NCBI RefSeq assembly: GCF_027744825.2
Contig: NC_071349.1
Coordinates: 4,092,001-4,156,000, forward strand
DNA: 64,000 nucleotides
Source of the DNA: Synchiropus splendidus
Taxonomy: Eukaryota; Chordata; Actinopteri; Syngnathiformes; Callionymidae
Reading direction: 5' to 3'
This document shows positions 38,690-47,713 of this stretch, piece by piece. The first letter of the stretch is position 1; every line of letters starts with the position of its first letter. Under the pieces are notes generated by a model, which worked only from the letters and a program-made list of their open reading frames with translations, did not search any database and was not told the origin of the DNA. The position numbers were made by a program, and so were the translations under genes.

Positions 38690-40945
38690 GCTGTCTGAAG
38701 TGTTTTTCGAAAGTTATCAACATTTTTATGATTGGCGTTCCAGAATCGACCTTATCTCAGGCTGAAAACGCGTTGTCTGCATTGTGCCATAACTTTGCAT
38801 GGAAGCTTTCGAACATGAAATTTTAACCTCCCACAATAGCAGAAAGGGTGTTTCTAGTAGTTGCACATCAAATCTAAGCTGTCTGATGTGTTTTTCCAAA
38901 GTTATCAACATTTTTATGTTTGGCGTTCCGGATTCGACCTTATCTCAAGCTGAAAGCGTGTTTTCTGCATTGTGCCATAACTTTGCAGGGAAGCTTCTGA
39001 AAATGAAATTTTCACGTCCCACTATAGCAGAAAGGGTCATTCTAGTAGTTGCACATTAAATCTATGCTGTCTGAAGTGTTTTTCGAAAGTAATCAACGTT
39101 TTTATGTTTGGCGTTCCGGAATCGACCATATCTCAGGATGAAAAATCGTTTTCTGCATTGTCCCATAACTTTCCAGGGAAGCTTCAGAATATGAAATTTT
39201 GACCTCCCACTATAGCAGAAAGGGTCTTTCTAGTAGTTGCACATCAAATCTAAGCTGTCTGAAGTGTTTTTCGAAAGTTATCAACATTTTTACGTTTGGC
39301 GTTCCGGAACCCACCTTGTCTCAGGATGAAAAATCGTTTTCTGCATTGTCCCATAACTTTGCAGGGAAGCTTCAGAACATGAAATTTTAACCTCCCACTA
39401 TAGCAGAAAGGGTCTTTCTAGTAGTTGCACATCAAATCTAATCTGTCTGAAGTGTTTTTCGAAAGTTATCAACATTTGTATGTTTGGCGTTCCGGAACCC
39501 AGCTTATCTCAGGCTGAAAATGCGTTTTCTGCATTGTGCCATAACTTTGAAGGAAAGCTTCAGAACATGAAAGTTTCACCTCCTACTATAGCAGAAAGGG
39601 TCTTTCTAGTAGTTGCACATCAAATCTAAGCTGTCTGAAGTGTTTTTCCAAAGTTATCAACACTTTTATGTTTGGCGTTCCGAAACCCACCTTATCTCAG
39701 GCTGAAAACGCGTTTTCTGCATTGTGCCATAACTTTGCAGGGAAGCTTCAGAACATGAAATTTTAACCTCCTACTATAGCAGAAAGGGTCTTTCTAGTAG
39801 TTGCACATCAAATCTAAGCTGTCTGAAGTGTTTTTCGAAAGTTATCAACATTTTTATGATTGGCGTTCCAGAATCGACCTTATCTCAGGCTGAAAACGCG
39901 TTGTCTGCATTGTGCCATAACTTTGCATGGAAGCTTTCGAACATGAAATTTTAACCTCCCACAATAGCAGAAAGGGTGTTTCTAGTAGTTGCACATCAAA
40001 TCTAAGCTGTCTGATGTGTTTTTCCAAAGTTATCAACATTTTTATGTTTGGCGTTCCGGATTCGACCTTATCTCAAGCTGAAAGCGTGTTTTCTGCATTG
40101 TGCCATAACTTTGCAGGGAAGCTTCTGAACATGAAATTTTCACGTCCCACTATAGCAGAAAGGGTCATTCTAGTAGTTGCACATTAAATCTATGCTGTCT
40201 GAAGTGTTTTTCGAAAGTAATCAACGTTTTTATGTTTGGCGTTCCGGAATCGACCATATCTCAGGATGAAAAATCGTTTTCTGCATTGTCCCATAACTTT
40301 CCAGGGAAGCTTCAGAATATGAAATTTTGACCTCCCACTATAGCAGAAAGGGTCTTTCTAGTAGTTGCACATCAAATCTAAGCTGTCTGAAGTGTTTTTC
40401 GAAAGTTATCAACATTTTTACGTTTGGCGTTCCGGAACCCACCTTATCTCAGGATGAAAAATCGTTTTCTGCATTGTCCCATAACTTTGCAGGGAAGCTT
40501 CAGAACATGAAATTTTAACCTCCCACTATAGCAGAAAGGGTCTTTCTAGTAGTTGCACATCAAATCTAATCTGTCTGAAGTGTTTTTCGAAAGTTATCAA
40601 CATTTGTATGTTTGGCGTTCCGGAACCCACCTTATCTCAGGCTGAAAATGCGTTTTCTGCATTGTGCCATAACTTTGAAGGAAAGCTTCAGAACATGAAA
40701 GTTTCACCTCCTACTATAGCAGAAAGGGTCTTTCTAGTAGTTGCACATCAAATCTAAGCTGTCTGAAGTGTTTTTCCAAAGTTATCAACACTTTTATGTT
40801 TGGCGTTCCGAAACCCACCTTATCTCAGGCTGAAAACGCGTTTTCTGCATTGTGCCATAACTTTGCAGGGAAGCTTCAGAACATGAAATTTTCAGCTCCC
40901 ACTATAGCAGAAAGGGTCTTTCTAGTAGTTGCACATCAAATCTAA
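38690..40945 (+). repeat. Tandem pair of 6-monomer units (2 x 1128 bp) inside copy A
   Basis: Unit 38690-39817 is repeated at 39818-40945 with very few differences. Marks in order are TTTTTATGATTGGC, CTTTCGAACATG with CACAATAGC, GGATTCGACC with GAAAGCGTG, AATCAACGTTTTTATG, TTTTTACGTTTGGC and AACATTTGTATG. A partial related series begins upstream: the GGATTCGACC monomer at about 38180 is 752 bp (four monomers) before the one at 38932. The pair lies in the segment absent from copy B. Confidence 0.9.
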
Positions 40946-41322
40946 GCTGTCTGATATGTTTTTTCCAAAGTTATCAACATTTTTATGTTTGGCGTTCCGG
41001 AACCCACCTTATCTCAGGCTGAAAACGCGTTTTCTGCATTGTCCCATGACTTTGCAGGGAAGCTTCAGAACATGAAATTTTCACTTCCCGCAATAGCAGA
41101 AATGGTCTTTCTAGTAGTTGCACATCAAATATAAGCTGTCTGAAGTGTTTTTCCAAAGTTATCAACATTTTTATGTTTGGCGTTCCGGAACCCACCTCAT
41201 CTCAGGCTGAAAACGCGTTTTCTGCATTGTCCCATGACTTTGCAGGGAAGCTTCAGAACATGAAATTTTCACTTCCCGCTATAGCAGAAATGGTCTTTCT
41301 TGTAGTTGCACATCAAATCTAA
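40946..41322 (+). repeat. Tandem doublet with CCCATGACTTTG
   Basis: Two adjacent monomers share CATTGTCCCATGACTTTGC and TTTTCACTTCCCG at 188 bp; the first is one base longer at TGTTTTTTCC. The same doublet occurs in copy B at 59854-60230. No other feature is seen. Confidence 0.87.
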
Positions 41323-41370
41323 GCTGTCTGAAGTGGTTTTCCAAAGTTATCAACATTTTTATGTTTGGCG

Positions 41371-41378
41371 TTCCGGAA
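41371..41378. other. Dyad 1: TTCCGGAA palindrome (example in the reference monomer)
   Basis: A perfect 8-bp palindrome at monomer positions 49-56, found in many copies. It is often broken by a transition to CTGGAA or to CCAGAA, both CpG-loss changes. It contains a BspEI site (TCCGGA). The half sites also read TTC-nn-GAA. Confidence 0.85.
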
Positions 41379-41397
41379 CCCACCTTATCTCAGGCTG

Positions 41398-41409
41398 AAA
41401 ACGCGTTTT
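41398..41409. other. Dyad 2: 12-bp palindrome AAAACGCGTTTT
   Basis: A perfect 12-bp palindrome at monomer positions 76-87, containing two CpGs and an MluI site (ACGCGT). It is the longest perfect dyad in the monomer. Common decayed forms are AACGTG, AATGCG, AACACG and AACGCA. Confidence 0.87.
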
Positions 41410-41434
41410 CTGCATTGTGCCATAACTTTGCAGG

Positions 41435-41442
41435 GAAGCTTC
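41435..41442. other. Dyad 3: GAAGCTTC palindrome with HindIII site
   Basis: A perfect 8-bp palindrome at monomer positions 113-120. It is well kept in most monomers. Exceptions include GGAATCTTC copies (for example 28995-29182), GGAACCTTT copies and the GCATAAAGCTTC copies that are one base shorter. HindIII digestion should release a 188-bp ladder. Confidence 0.87.
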
Positions 41443-41473
41443 AGAACATGAAATTTTCACCTCCCACTATAGC

Positions 41474-41488
41474 AGAAAGGGTCTTTCT
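41474..41488. other. Dyad 4: AGAAAG-GGT-CTTTCT inverted repeat
   Basis: Six-base inverted arms around a three-base centre at monomer positions 152-166. It is among the most constant segments across the window; variants include AGAAATGGTCTTTCT and AGAAAGGGTATTTCT. Confidence 0.83.
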
Positions 41489-41690
41489 AGTAGTTGCACA
41501 TCAAATCTAAGTTGTCTGAAGTGTTTTTCGAAAGTTATCAACATTTTTATGTTTTGCGTTCCGGAACCCAACTTATCTCAAGCTGAAAATGTGTTTTCTG
41601 CATTGTGCCATAACTTTGCAGGGAAGCTTCAGAAAATGAAAATTTCACCCCCCACTATAGCAGAAAGGGTTTTTCTAGAAGTTGCACATC

Positions 41691-43954
41691 AAATCTAAGC
41701 ATTTTGAAGTGTTTTTCCAAAGTTATCAACATTTTTATGTTTGGCGTTCCGGAATCAACCTTATCTCAGGCTGAAAGCGCGTTTTACGCATTGTGCCATA
41801 ACTTTGCAGGGAACCTTTAGAACATGAAATTTTCACCTCCCACCATAGCAGAAAGGGTCTTTCGAGTAGTTGCACATCAAATCTAAGCTGTCTGAAGTGT
41901 TTTTCGAAAGTTATCAACATTTTTATGTTTGGCGTCCCGGAATCGACCTTATCTCAGGATGAAAAATTGTTTTCTGCATTGTCCCATAATTTTCCAGGGA
42001 AGCTTCAGAACATGAAATTTTGACCTCCCACTATGGCAGAAAGGGTCTTTCTAGTAGTTGCACATTAAATCTAAGCTGTCTGAAGTGTTGTTCCAAAGTT
42101 ATCAACATTTTTACGTTTGGCGTTCTGGAACCCACCTTATCTCAGGCTGAAAACGCGTTTTGTGCATTGTGCCATAACTTCTCAGGGAAGGTTCAGAAAA
42201 TGAAATTTTCACCTCCCACTATAGCAGAAAGGGTCTTTCTAGTAGTTGCACATCAAATCTAAGCCGTCTGAAGTGTTTTTCCAAAGATATCAACATTTTT
42301 ATGTTTGGCGTTCCGGAACCCACCTTATCTCATGCTGAAAACGCGTTTTCTGCATTGTGCCATAACTTTGCAGGGAAGCTTCAAAACATGAAATTTTCAC
42401 CTCCCACTATAGCAGAAAGGGGTTTTCTAGTAGTTGTACTTCAAATCTAAGCTGTCTGAAGTATTTTTCCAAAGTTATCAACATTTTTATGTTTGGCGTT
42501 CCGGAATCGACCTTATCTCAGGCTGAAAACGCGTTTTCTGCATTGTGCCATAACTTTGCAGGGAAGCTTCAGAACATGAAATGCTCACCTCCCACTATAG
42601 CAGGAAGGGTCTTTCTAGTAGTTGCACATCAAATCTAAGCTGTCTGAAGTGTTTTTCCAAAGTTATCAACATTTTTATGTTTGGCGTTAAGGAACCCACC
42701 TTATCTCAAGCTGAAAACGCGTTTTCTGCATTGTTCCTTAACTTTGCAGGGAAGCATCAGAAGATGAAATTTTCAGCTCCAACTATGTCAAACATGGTCT
42801 TTCTAATAGTTGCACATCAAATCTAATCTCTCTGAAGTGTTTTTCGAAAGTTATCAACATTTTTATGTTTGGCGTTCGGGAACACACCTTATCTCAGGCT
42901 GAAAACGTGTTTTCTGCATTTTGCCAAAGCTTTGCAGGGAGGCTTAAGGACATGAAATTTTCACGTCCCAATATAGCAGAAAGGGTCTTTCTAGTAGTTG
43001 CACATCTAATCTAAGCTGTCCGAAGTGTTTTTCCAAAGTTATCAACATTTTTATGTTTGGCGTTCCGGAACCCACCGTATCTCTGGCTGAAAACGCGTTT
43101 TCTGCATTGTGCCATAACTTTGCAGGGAAGCTTCAGAACATGAAATTTTCACCTCCCACTATAGCAGAAAGTGTCTTTCTAGTAGTTGCACATCAAATCT
43201 AAGCTGTCTGAAGAGTTTTTCGAAAGTCATCAACATTTTTATGTTTGGCGTTCCGGAAACCACCTTATCTCAAGCTGAAAACGTGTTTTCTGCATTGTGC
43301 CATAACTTTTCAGGGAAGCTTATGGACATGAAATTTTCACGTCCCACTATAGCAGAAAGGGTCTTTCTAGTAGTTGCACATCAAATCTAAGCTGTCTGAA
43401 GTGTTTTTCCAAAGTTATCAACATTTTTAAGTTTGGCGTTTCTGAACCCACCTTATCTCAGGCTGAAAACGCGTTTTCTGCATTGTGCCATAACTTTGCA
43501 GGGAAGCTTCAGAACATGAAATGCTCACCTCCCACTATAGCAGGAAGGGTCTTTCTAGTAGTTGCACATCAAATCTAAGCTGTCTGAAGTGTTTTTCCAA
43601 AGTTATCAACATTTTTAAGTTTGGCGTTTCGGAACCCACCTTATCTCAGGCTGAAAACGCGTTTTCTGCATTCTGCCATAACTTCTCAGGGAAGCTTCAG
43701 AACACGAAATATTCACCTCCCATTATAGCAGAAAGGGTCTTTCTATTAGTTGCACATCAAATCTAGGCTGTCTGAAGTGTTTTTCCAAAGTTATCAACAT
43801 TTTTATGTTTGTCGTTCTGGAATCGACCTTATCTCAGGCTGAAAACGCGTTTTACGCATTTTGCCATAACTTTGGAGGGAAGCTCCAGAAAATGAAATTT
43901 TCACCTCCCACTATAGCAGAAAGGGTCTTTCTAGTAGTTGCACATCAAATCTAG
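41691..43954 (+). repeat. Irregular monomers right of copy A
   Basis: About 12 monomers. Two carry GAAATGCTCACC with GCAGGAAGGGTC at 42579 and 43519, 940 bp (five monomers) apart. A TTTTTAAGTTTGGCG type near 43.43 and 43.61 kb recurs near 45.87 kb. The GTCGTTCTGG monomer at 43767 is repeated directly at 43955. No gene is seen. Confidence 0.84.
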
Positions 43955-44706
43955 GCTGTCTGAAGTGTTTTTCCAAAGTTATCAACATTTTTATGTTTGT
44001 CGTTCTGGAATCGACCTTATCTCAGGCTGAAAACGCGTTTTACGCATTTTGCCATAACTTTGGAGGGAAGCTCCAGAAAATGAAATTTTCACCTCCCACT
44101 ATAGCAGAAAGGGTCTTTCTAGTAGTTGCACATCAAATCTAAGCTGTCTGAAGTGTTTTTCCAAAGTTATCAACATTTTTATGTTTGGCGTTCCGGAATC
44201 TACTTTATCTCAGGCTGAAAACGCATTTTACCCATGGTGCCATAACTTTGCAGGGAACCTTTAGAACATGAAATTTTCACCTCCCACGATAGCAGAAAGG
44301 GTCTTTCTAGTAGTTGCACATCAAATCTAAGCTGTCTAAAGTGTTTTTCCAAAGTTATCAACATTTTTATGTTTGGCGTTCCAGAATCGACCGTATCTCA
44401 GGCTGAAAACGCGTTTTACGCATTTTGCCATAACTTTGGAGGGAAGCTCCAGAAAATGAAATTTTCACCTCCCACTATAGCAGAAAGGGTCTTTCTAGTA
44501 GTTGCACATCAAATCTAAGCTGTCTGAAGTGTTTTTCCAAAGTTATCAACATTTTTATGTTTGGCGTTCCGGAACCCACCTTATCTCATGCTGAAAACGC
44601 GTTTTCTGCATTGTGCCATAACTTTGCAGGGAAGCTTCAGAACATGAAATTTTAACCTCCCACTATTGCAGAAAGTGTCTTTCTAGTAGTTGCACATCAA
44701 ATCTAA
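43955..44706 (+). repeat. 4-monomer block, copy 1 (repeated at 46587-47338)
   Basis: Marks by monomer: GTCGTTCTGG with ACTTTGGAGGGAAGCTCC; GGAATCTACTTTATC with CATGGTGCC; CAGAATCGACCGTATC; and ATCTCATGCTG with CTATTGCAGAAAGTG. The same four in order recur 2632 bp (14 monomers) downstream. Confidence 0.87.
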
Positions 44707-46586
44707 GCTGTCTGATGAGTTTTTCCAAAGTTATCAACATTTTTATGTTTGGCGTTCCGGAATCTACTTTATCTCAGGCTGAAAACGCATTTTACGCATG
44801 GTGCCATAACTTTGCAGGGAAGCTTCAGAAAATGAAATTTTCACCTCCCACTATAGCAGAATGGGTCTTTCTAGTAGTTGCACATCAAATCTAAGCCGTC
44901 TGAAGTGTTTTTCCAAAGTTATCAACATTTTTATGTTTGGCGTTCCGGAACCCAACTTATCTCATGCTGAAAACGCGTTTTCTGCATTGTGCCATAACTT
45001 TGCAGGGAAGCTTCAGAACATGAAATTTTCACCTCCCACTATAGAAGAACTGGACTTTCTAGTAGTTGCACATCAAATCTAAGCTGTCTGATATGTTTTT
45101 CCAAAGTTATCAACATTTTTATGTTTGGCGTTCCAGAATCGACCGTATCTCAGGCTGAAAACGCGTTTTACGCATTTTGCCATAACTTTGGAGGGAAGCT
45201 CCAGAAAATGAAATTTTCACCTCCCACTATAGCAGAAAGGGTCTTTCTAGTTGTTGCACATCAAATCTAGGCTGTCTGAAGTGTTTTTGCAAACTTATCA
45301 ACATTTTTATGTTTGTCGTTCTGGAATCGACCTTATCTCATGCTGAAAACGCGTTTTCTGCATTGTGCCATAACTTTGCAGGGAAGCTTCAGAACATGAA
45401 ATTTTAACCTCCCACTATTGCAGAAAGTGTCTTTCTAGTAGTTGCACATCAAATCTAAGCTGTCTGATGAGTTTTTCCAAAGTTATCAACATTTTTATGT
45501 TTGGCGTTCCGGAATCTACTTTATCTCAGGCTGAAAACGCATTTTACGCATGGTGCCATAACTTTGCAGGGAAGCTTAAGAAAATGAAATTTTCACCTCC
45601 CACTATAGCAGAATGGGTCTTTCTAGTAGTTGCACATCAAATCTAAGCTGTCTGAAGTGTTTTTCGAAAGTTATCAACATTTTTCTGTTTGGCGTTCCGG
45701 AATCGACCTTATCTCAGGCTTAAAACGCGTTTTACGCATTGTGCCATAACTTTGCAGGGAACCTTTAGAACATGAAATTTTCACCTCCCACTATAGCAGA
45801 AAAGGACTTTCTAGTAGTTGCACATCAAATCTAATCTGTCTGAAATGTTGTTCCAAAGTTAGCAACATTTTTAAGTTTGGCGTTTCGGAACCCACCTTAT
45901 CTCAGGCTGAAAACGCGTTTTCTGCATTCTGCCATAACTTCTCAGGGAAGCTTCAGAACACGAAATGTTAACCTCCCATTATAGCAGAAAGGGTCTTTCT
46001 AGTAGTTGCACATCAAATCTAAGCTGTCTGAAGTGTTTTTCCAAAGTTATCAACATTTTTATGTTTGGCGTTCCGGAATCTACCTTATCTCAGGCTGAAA
46101 ACGCTTTTTACACTTCGTGCCATAACTCTGCAGGGAAGCTTCAGAAAATGAAATTTTCACCTCCCACTATAGCAGAAAGGGTTTTTCTCGTACTTGCACA
46201 TCAAATCTAAGCTGTCTGAAGTGTTTTTCGAAAGTTATCAACATTTTTATGTTTGGCGTTCCGGAATCGACCTTATCTCAGGCTTAAAACGCGTTTTACG
46301 CATTGTGCCATAACTTTGCAGGGAACCTTTAGAACATGAAATTTTCACCTCCCACGATAGCAGAAAGGGTCTTTCTAGTAGTTGCACATCAAATCTAAGC
46401 TGTCTAAAGTGTTTTTCCAAAGTTATCAACATTTTTATGTTTGGCGTTCCGGAATCGACCTTATCTCAGACTGAAAACGAGTTTTCTGCATTGTGCCATA
46501 ACTTTGCAGAGAAGCTTCAGAACATCAAATTTTCACCTCCCACTATAGCAGAAAGGGTCTTTCTAGTAGTTGCACATCAAATCTAG
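44707..46586 (+). repeat. Shuffled monomers between the two 4-monomer blocks
   Basis: Ten monomers drawn from the same variant pool as the flanking blocks but in a different order. Bases about 44598-44880 recur at about 45350-45630 (752 bp), including GTCTGATGAG and GCAGAATGGGTC. A recombinant monomer near 45.29 kb joins GTCGTTCTGG to the ATCTCATGCTG form. No gene is seen. Confidence 0.82.
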
Positions 46587-47338
46587 GCTGTCTGAAGTGT
46601 TTTTCCAAAGTTATCAACATTTTTATGTTTGTCGTTCTGGAATCGACCTTATCTCAGGCTGAAAACGCGTTTTACGCATTTTGCCATAACTTTGGAGGGA
46701 AGCTCCAGAAAATGAAATTTTCACCTCCCACTATAGCAGAAAGGGTCTTTCTAGTAGTTGCACATCAAATCTAAGCTGTCTGAAGTGTTTTTCCAAAGTT
46801 ATCAACATTTTTATGTTTGGCGTTCCGGAATCTACTTTATCTCAGGCTGAAAACGCATTTTACGCATGGTGCCATAACTTTGCAGGGAACCTTTAGAACA
46901 TGAAATTTTCACCTCCCACTATAGCAGAAAGGGTCTTTCTAGTAGTTGCACATCAAATCTAAGCTGTCTAAAGTGTTTTTCCAAAGTTATCAACATTTTT
47001 ATGTTTGGCGTTCCAGAATCGACCGTATCTCAGGCTGAAAACGCGTTTTACGCATTTTGCCATAACTTTGGAGGGAAGCTCTAGAAAATGAAATTTTCAC
47101 CTCCCACTATAGCAGAAAGGGTCTTTCTAGTTGTTGCACATCAAATCTAAGCTGTCTGAAGTGTTTTTCCAAAGTTATCAACATTTTTATGTTTGGCGTT
47201 CCGGAACCCACCTTATCTCATGCTGAAAACGCGTTTTCTGCATTGTGCCATAACTTTGCAGGGAAGCTTCAGAACATGAAATTTTAACCTCCCACTATTG
47301 CAGAAAGTGTCTTTCTAGTAGTTGCACATCAAATCTAA
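46587..47338 (+). repeat. 4-monomer block, copy 2
   Basis: It matches 43955-44706 in order at 2632 bp, with few substitutions such as AGCTCTAG for AGCTCCAG. After 47338 the sequence diverges into two monomers that lead to the 17-monomer pair. Confidence 0.87.
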
Positions 47339-47713
47339 ACTGTCTGAAGTGTTTTTCCAAACTTATCAACATTTTTATGTTTGTCGTTCTGGAATCGACC
47401 TTATCTCATGCTGAAAACGGGTTTTCTGCATTCTGCCATAACTTTGCAGGGAAGCTTCAGAACATGAAATTTTCACATCCCACTGTAGCAGAAAGGGTCT
47501 TTCTAGTAGTTGCACATCAAATCTAAGCTGTCTGAAGTGTTTTTTCAAAGTTATCATATTTTTATGTTTGGCGTTCCGGAATTGACCTTATCTCAGGCTG
47601 AAAACGCGTTTTCTGCATTGTGCCATAACTTTGCAGGGAAGCTTCAGAACATGACATTTAAACATCCCACTATAGCAGAAAGGGTCTTTCTCGTAGTTGC
47701 ACATCAAATCTAA
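47339..47713 (+). repeat. Junction monomers left of the 17-monomer pair
   Basis: Two monomers. The second carries the one-base-short TTATCATATTTTTATG form and GACATTTAAACATCCC, as in the fourth monomer of the 6-mer unit at 28807. No other feature is seen. Confidence 0.82.

Larger units (their letters stand above)
41323..41510 (+). repeat. Reference monomer of the 188-bp satellite
   Basis: This copy is exactly 188 bp and close to the consensus. It differs at monomer position 14 (G for T) and carries the common ACCCACC variant in place of TCGACC near positions 57-63. Landmarks are TTCCGGAA at 41371-41378, AAAACGCGTTTT at 41398-41409, GAAGCTTC at 41435-41442 (HindIII site 41436-41441) and the AGAAAG/CTTTCT dyad at 41474-41488. 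T tracts lie near monomer positions 14-18 and 34-38. Other copies vary mainly at positions 19-23 (CCAAAG, CGAAAG, CCGAAG, CCTGAG), 57-63 (TCGACC, CCCACC, TCAACC), 87-91 (CTGC or ACGC) and 136-142. These variants serve as markers for tracing duplications. Confidence 0.93.
31505..41690 (+). repeat. Large segmental duplication, copy A
   Basis: About 54 monomers that correspond in order to 53796-60600. Offsets are 22291 (to about 32.6 kb), 22479, 22291, 22479, 22667, then 18908 for 40.88-41.69 kb. Four of the steps are exactly one monomer. The fifth reflects 3759 bp present here (about 37.12-40.88 kb) and absent from copy B. Chimeric monomers at 32565-32752, 35009-35118 and 35119-35306 combine two copy B monomers each, which suggests single-monomer losses in copy A. 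A series near 31441 recurs at 32757 (seven monomers apart). Confidence 0.9.

Noticed and set aside
41465..41472. CACTATAG, resembling the end of a T7-type phage promoter
   Set aside because: Only the last eight bases match; the rest of the promoter is absent and there is no phage context.
41323..41510. CENP-B box
   Set aside because: I looked for the TTCG....A..CGGG pattern on both strands of the consensus and common variants, including the TTCGGGAACCC form near 13403, and found no match.
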